Assembly: GCA_026770025.1 (NCBI GenBank)
Contig: JAMXDE010000006.1
Coordinates: 1,178,001-1,242,000 of the forward strand
From: Craspedostauros australis
Taxonomy: Eukaryota > Bacillariophyta > Bacillariophyceae > Mastogloiales > Achnanthaceae
Length of the DNA: 64,000 bases
Reading direction: 5' to 3'
Positions 10,260 to 20,020 of this stretch are shown here, one piece after another. The notes under the pieces are model-generated. The model was given only the letters and a program-made list of their open reading frames with translations, was not told the DNA's origin and searched no databases. Each line of letters begins with the position of its first letter. Within the stretch, counting starts at the first letter, position 1. A program made the translations under genes and the position numbers.

Positions 10260-12370
10260 CCCTGGCTGCATTCCACATTCCAGGCGATTTTGGGCAACGA
10301 CGTCATCAAGTCCATGGATGTGGCAGATGAATGCCAAAATGTTGATCGGGCGCACTTCGTCGCGCAAAGCCAACTTCGAGTGGCGCACAGCGATCAGCCT
10401 ATTCAAGAGGGTTACGTCCACTCCTCAGCCCCACACATGTACAACTTCATCATGGAGCTGTTCGACTTTCATCCCAACACTCTGCTCAAGGTACTCGATG
10501 CAGGTTCCAGAACAGGATATCTGATGTGTCTCATGGTGTCCCTCTTTGGGCCTTGCTCGGCACAATATGGTAAGTGATGGTTGTGATTCGTCGCTCTGCT
10601 CTGACATGCTTTGAAATGATGTGAGCAGGTGGATCTTTCGCTCATGCACGCCTGAATGTATGGGCTCATGCCTGAATTCGTTCTCTCTTCTTTCTCTTCC
10701 TGTCTGAGCAACATGTTGAGATGGTGCAGTTCTTGAGCCGCACACCTGCTAATCACACCGGACACTAGTTGTCATATGATCGGCACCAAGTTCCCTTGCT
10801 GCACAACTATGTTCCTATCGCTTCTCGCATCTAACTGTTTCTCGCCACGTCTCCTCCTCAATTCATAACACGTCCCCTACCTGGTGCTCCATTCCGCCAC
10901 CAAATCAAATGCCATGCATTGAGCTTCAACAAGAGGTGGTTCAGCGTTGCCACGAGTCATTGCAAAGATGGACGCCAAATAATCTTGGAGCGCAGAAGAT
11001 TGATGACATTCATGTCATCCAGGCAACGCCCTGGAAATAGCCGCAGACAAAGGAGAGGCCCCATTTGTGTTTGACCGGATCTACACCGGGCTGGTATCAA
11101 TATCGCGTGCATATTGAAAATACAGAATCTCCTCAAACCAGACGGTATCTTCATCGCACCAGGTAGGTGCCATGCGGCGACGCTCATGACAAACGGTCTG
11201 TTGATAATCGCCCACAACCTTCACCGCCATCCGTTCACCTGTTCAAGCCAGCACAGCCCTTTGACGGTCCATTGCTGTTAATATGCAATGGGCCTGTTGC
11301 TCGTCGCCCACTGTGCAATTATTGGAGATCTTTTTGCTCTGTTGCTTGTGCGAAGCGAACAGTGGACTGCTGTGCGCTGCGCCGCAATGCCAACGCCAAT
11401 TCACCACGATGCGATAGAATCTGACGCCTTGGTACCCACCCCTTGCTCTTCATCGTTGCATTGCAAATGAACAACAAACGAACACATACTTTCGCATCAT
11501 CCGAATCGATGCAACAATTTGAGTGGATGATGAATTCATCATGGTGTCGCGGAGGGACAGCCGTGCGGATCCATCTTCGGTGATCTCGCCAAAGACTCAA
11601 GATTTCGCAAACACTCTTGAATCCTCAGTCCGTTTCAGCGGAATGGTGGAAGATGCCGATGGCACAAATGAAGTTGTCATCTTCAGTCGAATATGGAGCC
11701 GTCCTTGCCCGCCACTACCCTGATAGCTTCCGAGAGTCGTTCAAATATCTCATGATGTGTGCCAATGCCAACGTCGTGCAGCCAATCGTGCCACAACCAG
11801 CACATCATGCCAACATTGCGGCTGCCCTCCCCAAGGTCTCATGGATGGAAATCGCGTCCCACACACCCAAAGATTGTAAGTTGAGATCCAGAGAGATTCC
11901 AATTCTGTTTCAGATGCCACTGCCTTGCCATCGCTGAGATTGCCTTTATTGCGTGAAGTGGGGCGATTCGAGATGTCGACTGAACTCCCATTCTATTTTC
12001 AAGATCTTGGCACTCTTCCATTCACTTCTTCAGTTGTGCCGCATGTACCCTCGCTTTCCTTTCTCACAAATCTCCCATGACTCAACTGCACAACTGCACA
12101 ACTCCCCTGTCATGGGTTCCAAACACCTCATACCGAGGTTGAGATCCTCAAGCGGAGACTGAAGGAAACACAGCAGGAGGACCATGAGGCCAATGAGGCC
12201 CGTCCAGCAGCCAAAGTGAGGTATTGTATGGTCGCGCAAGATCGGGATGTTCATCGACTGCTCGCTCGCGCTTCCAGTTCGCTTCAAGCTGAATCAGATC
12301 CAATCTCTCGCGACGAGGTCGCCAGCAAGGAACCATGTCGGATATTCTGGACTACTGAGAGGTCGATTCA
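10260..12370 (+). pseudogene. Decayed protein-L-isoaspartate O-methyltransferase (PCMT) gene
   Basis: PCMT repairs isoaspartyl residues using S-adenosylmethionine. Recognisable pieces occur in order: NDVIKSMDVADECQNVDR and the SAPHMYNFIMELFDF block, the SAM-binding motif LDAGSRTGYL (normally Gly where Arg stands), a GTAAGT donor near 10569, then LQRWTPNNLGAQKIDD, DRIYTGL and LKPDGIFIAP, which need two frame changes near 11030-11100, a GTAGGT donor near 11161, and a downstream part with WMEIASHTPKD and EVEILKRRLKE, which I associate with the C-terminal region of stramenopile PCMT proteins. Retained splice donors show DNA-level copying, not retrotransposition. Frameshifts and an in-frame stop mean it is not functional. 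It sits wholly inside the mariner-like element, so it looks like captured host DNA. Confidence 0.75.
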
Positions 12371-13310
12371 CTCTTCGCAGATCAACGCATGATCATCTTG
12401 ATGCCAGAATGTCCAACCAATCCAGAGATTACGACATCGACGCGGACAGCTGCGGAGAGGAGGAAGACGATGACATCAGTGACAATGCGGGCAAACAAAA
12501 CCTTTCGGGCGACATCGCCAATGTTGACATTGACGATGACGAAAGTCATGTTGACAATGGAGATGGCAGAAGCTTGCAGGACGGAAGTGAGATGGATCAG
12601 GGATCCACATGAAATGGTCATGAACGAAGTAAGCATGGAGGCCAACGACGACAACAGCGACGACAACAGCAGTAACACGGAATTTTTCGATCCATGTGAG
12701 CACATGTCCAACAATGATCTTTTCACATCCGGTGCGCCGATCAGCACATCTCAGAAATTGCAGACACAAGAGCAGGTACAACAAGGCATGGCAGGTTCCC
12801 CAAGCACGCTGAGATCCATCGCACATCGTCACCAAACAAGAGCGTCGTCGTTCTGCGGAGAGAATGGATGAGAGGAGAATTCCACTTCCCTGCCGCACAC
12901 ACAGGTGTGTGTGTACTCGCACGAACACATGCTGGCACACAAACACTAAAGAACAGACGGAGGACAGAAAGGCCAACAACAAGAAGATATCTCGATCACA
13001 TCGCATCACAACATGTCGATGTGGTCCGGAAGCGCCATCAAGAGAATGAATTAAGAGTACATCTTTACATGTTTCTATACGGTCGTGGAACAATCGTTTG
13101 CATCCTGTGCTGCGCTGCGCCGCGCCTTGCCAGTTGTGCGTTCTCGTACTTCCATGTGCTAGTATCGTATAATATGGTACCTTTGCCCATGACTTCAAGG
13201 GAGCATATCCGAAGATGAACCACACAACCTGACTGCAGTCTCAACCACTCCGTCCAGACGTTCATACGAGTGCACTTGCGTTCTCGTTGTTCAACTCGTC
13301 GAGTATTCTA
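12371..13310. other. Inner-element DNA between the captured gene pieces
   Basis: A plus-strand frame over about 12376-12870 encodes an acidic, Asp/Asn-rich stretch that may be the low-complexity tail of the captured methyltransferase gene. The rest shows no recognisable coding sequence. Confidence 0.35.
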
Positions 13311-13616
13311 AACTTGTCCTGTCCGAGGCCAGCTCATCGAGGAAGCGTTATGTGCGAACTAAAACGAAGACTCGGTGATGCCATGCTTGGCTACCTGGAA
13401 CGTCTGTGTCTGCAGGAGGGGGCGTCCTGCATCTTCGTTCTCAGCGCGCAGACGACGGAATGGTTCATCGAATGTGGACTTGACGAGGTCGATGTCAGCT
13501 GGCTGTCACCCAGCCATCACACCGCGTACGATACCAAGCGCAACAACATGATTTGCCTGAAGAAGATCACCAACGTTCATCATCTGGATGCCTCCGAAAT
13601 GTGGTGGAATAGATAG
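13311..13616 (+). pseudogene. C-terminal GNAT fragment of N-acetylglutamate synthase
   Basis: About 90 residues read LGDAMLGYLERLCLQ, then IFVLSAQTTEWFIECGLDEV, an LSPSHHTAYD segment, and a C-terminal LDASEMWWN before a stop at 13614-13616. This matches the end of the acetyltransferase domain of N-acetylglutamate synthase (first step of arginine synthesis): GDxLLxYLER, FVLTTRTxxWFxERGF, LPxxRxxxY and LDAEELFW. The amino-acid-kinase domain and most of the GNAT core are absent, and no ATG begins the piece, so it is a fragment. It lies inside the mariner-like element next to the PCMT pseudogene and is probably a second captured gene piece. Confidence 0.72.
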
Positions 13617-14340
13617 CTTACACAAGAAAGGCACAGTGGATACAATGGGCACAATGCACAGTCGTATGTATCGTATTATAGGAGCTGCACTGGCACATCA
13701 CAACATAGCATAGTATAGCATACGAGCATTGTATGGTGTGTATTCGTTGCGCTCTACTCTACTCTGCTCTGCTCTACCAATACATGACGATTGTGCCAGT
13801 GGCCATGCCGCTGACAGGGCACGAGCAGAGATGAATGATCATAGGATGCATCGTTGGTGCTCCAGTGACGAGTACAGACACGTGGACTTGATCGCAGCAA
13901 AGATCGCGAGGGTTGCACATGTGTGATGAAAAGGAAGTGGAGTACTGGCATGGTACAATGTGGTAAAGATGTACGAGTGCGGTACCAACCAAGAGGAGCC
14001 TTTGCCATTCGATTGGTTTGTGCGACACACACCGATTGTGCTGGCACTCCGATCGACGCAGTTGAGGCCTTGGAGCGTTTGTTGTGTGTGGTTCGGCTGG
14101 AATTTTTCCGATCAGAGCGGCACGACACAACGCGATGGCTTCACAATGCGCGCACCATTCACGACACAAAAATAACGGTCTGCGTCACAAAATCACATCA
14201 CTCATCACAAAACACAAAACAAACATCACACACCACACATCACATCACAATCCTCCATGCCATCAAACAGATGATGCGCACACAGGCACTCCAATCACAG
14301 GTGTGCCTATAACATATAATACTACTACTTCAATTTGCAG
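13617..14340. other. Inner-element spacer downstream of its transposase gene
   Basis: No coding sequence recognised. It contains short AT-rich repeats (near 13670-13730, TATCGTATTATA and CATAGTATAGCATA types) and a CACACATCACA-type tract near 14200-14250. Confidence 0.45.
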
Positions 14341-16893
14341 CTACACCTCTGCTGTGTTGGTATCCTCCTCTGCTTTGCTGTGATGCTCGTCCTTGCCAGC
14401 GAACATGGCCACGTCGAATGTGTTCATGGTGGGTGCTGCTTTGGCTTTGCTATTGCTGTTGCGAGGCTCAATGATCTCGGCTTTGCTCTTGCTGGGCGTC
14501 TTCTTCTTCTTGCCTTTCTTCTGGTGTTCAGCCTCCTCATTGGCTTTGGTGGTCGCGACGATTTGCTTCTCCAGCAACGGAATGAGGCTGCTGGTTGTTG
14601 GCAGGTTCGTTTTCAGGCACTGCAGACCACTGACAGCCATCACCTTGAGGGCATCATCGTACATACCTTTGATGTCGGGCTTGGCGTATTTGAAGCCAGC
14701 TGATTTTTCTTTCTTGCCTGTTGCAGTTGGTTTCTTGGTGGTCGTGTTGGTTGCCTCATCCTCCTCCTCCTCCTCCAACACGAAGTCCATGTGAGACACA
14801 GTCACACCGATCTCGTTGCCGTCCTTGTCAGTTTCGGTGAACAATTGTTTCCGCACATTCATGCTGAGGCCCTTGCGCTCCGTCACAAATTCGTCACCTC
14901 CTTCCGCAGCACAAATTGCGTAGGCAATCTGATGGTGGTGAACATACACACGCGCCATCTTGTCCAGCCCAAATTGCTCCCAACAGGTTCCACAAGCACC
15001 CCACAACGCATCAGTGGTGAACATGCGACTCCCGTGGTGCTTACCTTGATGTGCTGACACGTGTTTCGACATCGCTGGGAATATCGCATCGTCTTCCACA
15101 TTCGTGATGGGAGAATTTGATGGTTGAAATCGTAGATGCCATCCGCGACTGTCGAACTCCTCGTTGATGAGCCTGAGTAGTTCCGTGGCTCTGTGTGGCC
15201 CCGCGCCATCCATCTGGTACCGAATCACCACGTTTTTTCCCGTTTTGGTCCTGATCTTGTTGGCGAGCGAATCCAGTGCAGGAATTTCTTTTTCGCGGAA
15301 GAATTTCTTGAGGCTGTATTTCGGCTTGGGCTTATCAAGACGACCATCTGTTTCCTTGCTGCCTGTGATCTCCAGTGCTTGGAAGTACAGTTCACCCTTC
15401 ACACAAGAGATTTTGTTGGGATCAGGAAGGTGCTTGTACTTGGTTGGCGAGACCCAAGTTCGCTGGTACGTATTCTTCTGCGCTGGGACCATGCGCCCAA
15501 CACGTTCAAAGCTGACACGATACGCCTTTCCTCCTCGATCAAAGCGGTTGTCTGTTGGAGCGAACGCTGTTGATGCAATCGCCATGGTCTTTTCAATGTG
15601 GCACTTGTGGTGCACAGCATGGTCAACAGGCTTAACTCCCATCTGGGGCACATGTTTGAGATGCTTGCAAGCGACAATAGAGTAGAACCACTTCTCGTCC
15701 ATGTGGACAACAACAACTTGCGTATTCTTGAACTGCTCAGCTGATTCCCAGAACACACAGAAGTCCTTGGCCCACCTGTCGCGCTTCACCTTGATGTCGC
15801 CCTTGATCTTGGGGAGCATCGTTGTAGAACGGTAGTCGCTGCCCTCCAATCCCATCACGTATGTTCGAATGGTGTTCGCGCAAATGCATTGGACATTGCC
15901 CCTTCCTGCTAGTTCGCGTGCAATATTGTCCCACGAGATTGCGCCATTGCATCGTTGCAACACATCCTGGAGCTCAAATTGCAGGAACGGACCACGCTCC
16001 AACCACGAATCAGACAGGGATTTTGCGGATGCCAGCTCTTCAGGAGAAGCAGAGGCATAGGCATAAGAGATGTCTTCGGGCGGCAACCGTTGTTGTGGAT
16101 GTTTGAGCTGCAGTTGTTTCGCGAAGATGGCACGCGGCGTGAAGTATTGCTTTTGCTTCTTGGGGTAGGTGAAGATGGTGCTGCCTGCATCACTGCGCTT
16201 CTTCCGTTCCAGCTTGTTCTGTTGGAATTTCTTGATGTTGCGATCGACAGTAGAAGTGCCAATATCCCAAGCATGGGCGATCAATTTTGCATTGGCTGGG
16301 ATCCCACCCAAATTGAAGTAGAGAACGATGTAGTTGTGCTTGTCTTGCGTATCAAGTTGTTTCTTTCTATTGGTGGGCTTAGTGTTGCTACGCCCTCCAT
16401 CCTTTCGCAACCATCCTTTCGTTGTTGCGCCTCTCTTCATCTGCTTGCTGAGACGGGCGATTGCCGTTTCTTTCTGCTGACGTGAGACCTCGAGAAAAGC
16501 GGCGATGCTGGCTTCTTGCGATTCCGTGGTAGTTGGGGATGGTGTGGGGGGCTTAGCCTTGTTTTTGACACGCGTAACAGCGACGGAGTGATGCTGGGGA
16601 GAAAGGAGGGAAGGCTTAGCAAGGCCACCAGCAGTGCGAGTCCGCGCGAAGGTAGCGAGGCTGTGTGGCGCGCACAGATCCTCACGAACAACGTACATTC
16701 GGCTCTGCCCCATCACTGGGGTCACCATGACCATTGCCACCTCTCCTGGTGCAAGAGGCCCATCGCGTTTGATCGTAGCGCCTTCAGCAGTCAGTTTCAT
16801 TGCAAACTCAACATGACATAAGCCCAGATCGAGGACCCTGCCACTTGAGCTCTGGTGGGATGCCACCTTCACACAGTCACCAGCGAGCATCAT
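14341..16893 (-). CDS. Mariner/Tc1-like (IS630 superfamily) DDD transposase, 850 residues, uninterrupted
   Basis: It would cut and paste the surrounding element. A helix-turn-helix-like segment lies at about residues 195-224 (IPANAKLIAHAWDIGTSTVD). The catalytic triad is visible: HMDEKWFYS (Asp 399), YQMDGAGPH (Asp 562), and QPSNSPITNVEDD (Asp 601 or 602), giving DD38-39D. MDEKWF and QPxNSP are typical of the plant and protist mariner lineage. It is much longer than the usual 350-500 residues: about 190 extra N-terminal residues, and a Lys/Glu-rich C-terminal tail ending KAEEDTNTAEV. There are no stops or frameshifts, in contrast to the decayed cargo, which suggests recent activity. The start is the first ATG of the frame at 16891-16893. 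Confidence 0.9.
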   Translation of the reverse strand: MMLAGDCVKVASHQSSSGRVLDLGLCHVEFAMKLTAEGATIKRDGPLAPGEVAMVMVTPVMGQSRMYVVREDLCAPHSLATFARTRTAGGLAKPSLLSPQHHSVAVTRVKNKAKPPTPSPTTTESQEASIAAFLEVSRQQKETAIARLSKQMKRGATTKGWLRKDGGRSNTKPTNRKKQLDTQDKHNYIVLYFNLGGIPANAKLIAHAWDIGTSTVDRNIKKFQQNKLERKKRSDAGSTIFTYPKKQKQYFTPRAIFAKQLQLKHPQQRLPPEDISYAYASASPEELASAKSLSDSWLERGPFLQFELQDVLQRCNGAISWDNIARELAGRGNVQCICANTIRTYVMGLEGSDYRSTTMLPKIKGDIKVKRDRWAKDFCVFWESAEQFKNTQVVVVHMDEKWFYSIVACKHLKHVPQMGVKPVDHAVHHKCHIEKTMAIASTAFAPTDNRFDRGGKAYRVSFERVGRMVPAQKNTYQRTWVSPTKYKHLPDPNKISCVKGELYFQALEITGSKETDGRLDKPKPKYSLKKFFREKEIPALDSLANKIRTKTGKNVVIRYQMDGAGPHRATELLRLINEEFDSRGWHLRFQPSNSPITNVEDDAIFPAMSKHVSAHQGKHHGSRMFTTDALWGACGTCWEQFGLDKMARVYVHHHQIAYAICAAEGGDEFVTERKGLSMNVRKQLFTETDKDGNEIGVTVSHMDFVLEEEEEDEATNTTTKKPTATGKKEKSAGFKYAKPDIKGMYDDALKVMAVSGLQCLKTNLPTTSSLIPLLEKQIVATTKANEEAEHQKKGKKKKTPSKSKAEIIEPRNSNSKAKAAPTMNTFDVAMFAGKDEHHSKAEEDTNTAEV

Positions 16894-17479
16894 GCTTGCA
16901 AGGTGAAGAGTACAGTGATTGCAGGATGATGTGTATTGTGGTGATGGAGGCTGCAGTATACTTCAAAGGGGCGTCGCGACGCACACCAGAATCACGAGGA
17001 CAGCAACACAGCGCATCGCATCATCAGCCATCGAAGCACAGCATGGCGCGGCGCATCACCGGGGCATGGGCAACATTGGATGGTCACCAGGTGCATTGTG
17101 TCGTCCGCTCTCTCCCATGTGGAGAGTCCCAGTCATTGTACATTGTTGTAAAAGCAATGGCTACAAGCAACAGAGAATCAACAGCTGGTCGTCCCAGATG
17201 CGCAATGTTTCCGTTGTCCACTTTGTGAGGACAGTTTTGTTGTTGTGGAATGGAGGTGCAATTCGGGACTCGCAAAGTGTTCTCATTGATGGGCACATTC
17301 GGTAGAATTGTGGTTAATCTCCGTGGCCCCCGACAGCAAAAACTGTTTGAGAACACCAAACACAACACAACAACATGACAATGGAGAAACACAACAAAAC
17401 TCCTCAAGCGCCGTCGAAAGGAATCGACGGCACTGCGACAACCAGCGGTCCAGTGCAAGATCCGATCGCATAGGCGGAA
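16894..17479. other. Inner-element region upstream of its transposase
   Basis: This should contain the transposase promoter, since the gene reads leftward from 16893. No recognisable coding sequence. Confidence 0.45.
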
Positions 17480-18290
17480 CCGCCATGTAAAGTTTAGTAG
17501 ATGAGCGAGAGGGGGTTGCCGGAGTGGTTGATTTGGGGCCGTGGCAGGCCCACGCGCAAGCGACACGATTCGGAGGAAAATCTGCTCTTTGGATATGGTC
17601 TCTGCCTGGAATGCACAGGCCATTCCAACGACTATTGATGGGCAAGACGCATCCAAGAGGATGCGGTGAAGATGCACACGAAGTTTGAGGGTCGGGGGTG
17701 GCCTGGAAGGTGCCCTCCGCAAGAAACAAGTTGAGGGCAAGAGTTTCTTGGTGGGTGGCGGCGGACACATCACATGACTTCGCTCGTGATGGGTGCCATT
17801 GGCAAGTCACCCAAATCGCAAAGCCACCCATACAAGATATGTTCGGAATCAACTCAAGATGACCAGGGCGGAGCCTTCTCCACGGATACGGTCTGTAAGA
17901 GGCTGCAAGGTGGGATGCACACAAAATGGGGTTTTTGGGTATCGCAAAAACTCCATGTTGGCATCAGCACATGGAGATGTACCTTTGGAGGTATGAGCGC
18001 CCCACCCATTCTGGACACATCAGTGTGTCGCCAGAGAATGTGGGAACGCATGAGGGGCATGTGGAGGAGCTGCAAGGATCGTATCGACGAGATACGGATC
18101 CAAATATGGACGGCATCCGCGTCGAAATCGGGTGTTCAAAAATTCTGCTTTTCAGTGCAGGGACAGTTCGGAGTATGAGATGCGGCTATCCGTGGAGAAG
18201 CTTCATGGAGTGGATAGATGGGGGGTATATGGAGCTAATGTGGTGCGCAGATTGTGAAAATGCCAGGGATGATAATGATGATCATGGGTG
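17480..18290 (+). other. Unidentified, possibly captured or repeated segment in the inner element
   Basis: Plus-strand translations look protein-like but are broken over several frames: GFGGKSALWIWSLPGMHRPF near 17550, KMGFLGIAKTPCWHQHMEMY near 17925, and KILLFSAGTVRSMRCGYPW near 18140. Codon-like composition without a continuous frame would fit another decayed captured fragment or a dispersed repeat. I do not recognise the family. Confidence 0.3.
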
Positions 18291-18564
18291 CTGAAGGTAG
18301 GGCAGCATGGTGCCATCGAGAATTTTTCGCACCCACCACCTGACAGACAGCAAGCCAAAACGACATTAAAAATAAAGTCCATACAAATTTAACTTCAATA
18401 TTCAGAATCACTGATAGCCACTCGTCCGGATGCACTGTCTATTTTTAATTTTTAAACGGTGTGTTGTCGAGATATAACATCATAAGCAGTTGTTTGGATG
18501 GTTTTGGATGTGCTCTATTTTAGTCTACTTTATCACGACTCATCACGAGTAAAACTCAAAAAAC

Positions 18565-18614
18565 ACTCCACAACTAGTGCTATCGCGACACCGTTTTACA
18601 TTGAGTGCAGGTCG
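18565..18614 (-). repeat. Right terminal inverted repeat of the inner mariner-like element
   Basis: Reverse complement of the left end over 50 bp with two tip mismatches. It is followed by the TA target duplication at 18615-18616. Confidence 0.9.
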
Positions 18615-18616
18615 TA

Positions 18617-19706
18617 CACTGAGGCACAAGCTGGCAAGAGTGCTTTGGACGGACACTTCGGTTTCGTCTCACGTCAACTCAGGTTGTATGTGGACAGTGC
18701 CAGGGACGCAAAGATTGCCACCGAAGGCGATGTTTTCAAAGTGCTGAAAGCTGCCAACATCAAGGGGACAACAACACTTCTGTTGGATCTGAGCAGATTG
18801 GGACATGCCATCATGTGTGGTGTGGACGGAAAGGAAAAAGCATTCGCGACCAACCGAGTTTCCGTTCGCGCCACCCATCAAATTGATCTGATCGATGACA
18901 AAATTCAGGTCACAGCATCATCGGGCTTGACACATCCAGAGACTATCACTCAGGGCAAGATCGACAAATTTGACATTCTCCATCTCGATGTCACTTGCAA
19001 TGATGAGGACATCACAGAGGTCCCACCGGCATTTGTGATGGATCCACAGAATATCCGTGGCTCACAACCGAGTGAGCGACGACACGCAACAACAACAAAC
19101 AAGAGCACCATCAAGACGGAAGTGTTCAAACGTGTTCTCACTTCGCGTGTTCTGGAACCAGCAGCGGCAGCAGCAGAAACGGCAAATTGTGAACGAAATG
19201 CCAAAGTGGACTTCCCTCAAGCCATCAGGCAGGGATGGGCGATCTGCCACCCAGACAAAGCCACCTCACGAAAGAAGGATCCATCAGCACCTCCGGCAAC
19301 CAAGGTACCGTCCATGTCGAAACAAGTGGCGCAGATTGTGTGCGATGCTGCGATTGCTTGCAGGAACCCAGACACGAGGAGGAGCGCCCATGTGCTTCAC
19401 GAAGAGCTGATGGCCGGGCCTTTCATGCTTGATTGGGAGCAGAGGATCAAGGTGGACATCACGTACCTGAAATGCTTCCTGGCAGCTCCTGACGGTCGAG
19501 CGGAGAGATACCTTGAGAACAATGGCTACTTGGATGACGAGGAGTGCGAAGAGTGCCTGAACGAGATGCATGAACTGCGGATCATGGCATCCAAGGAGAA
19601 CACTCAAAGCGAAGAAGCGCACGAAGAGCAGGTTCTGGATGATCGCCCATACGATGGGCAGGACGCTGATGTGATTGATGGCAACCTGCTACCTTCCGAT
19701 GATTGA
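18617..19706 (+). CDS. Large DDD transposase of the outer element, 3' part
   Basis: This continues the gene begun at 7073. Joining TA (9632-9633) to base 18617 makes a TAC codon and the sequence WLYTEAQAGKSALDGHF, with the third catalytic-type Asp (18648-18650, about residue 865 of the joined protein, 108 residues after the second). The joined protein would be 1216 residues. The remaining 350 or so residues include a basic patch, an Ala-rich segment and a Glu/Asp-rich C terminus ending LLPSDD. The frame also extends upstream to 18498 through the inserted end, but that part is transposon DNA and not genuine coding sequence. The 3' part has no stops, so the insertion may be recent. Confidence 0.8.
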
Positions 19707-20020
19707 TCCTGACGACCGCCGCGAGTATGCCAACATTACTATATTGCATTCTATTCTACGATACTATACTCTGTGTCACATTGATACTATCAACTTGCAG
19801 CATGGCGATATCAACTGCAGTAACTGCGTGTCCACAGGGATTCTGAGAGGAAGCTGTTGTTGGTATGTATAGAGTGGCTCTGATGTTATCGGTTGCTATG
19901 ATCTTGACATGCACAATGGAACCACCATCGCCGTGCATCTACTCAATTCGCACATGTGCTTGCTATGTATGGTATGATACACGATTAGAACACTGCGTGC
20001 ATCAATCCAAATCCAGTCCA

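Larger units (their letters stand above)
9634..18614 (-). mobile_element. 8,981-bp mariner/Tc1-like transposon inserted in the outer transposase
   Basis: It is bounded by TA on both sides (9632-9633 and 18615-18616), the standard target of mariner/Tc1 elements. The 50-bp ends (9634-9683 and 18565-18614 reversed) differ at only two positions near the tip. It encodes an uninterrupted DD38-39D transposase on the minus strand (14341-16893). It also carries decayed pieces of cellular genes: a PCMT pseudogene, a GNAT fragment of N-acetylglutamate synthase, and an unidentified segment at 17480-18290. Mariner elements are usually only 1.3-5 kb, so this one is unusually large. Excising it with one TA restores the host reading frame exactly. 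Confidence 0.88.

Noticed and set aside
18498-18616. Upstream extension of the 3' transposase frame
   Set aside because: It runs through the terminal repeat of the inserted mariner-like element, so it is not part of the original gene.
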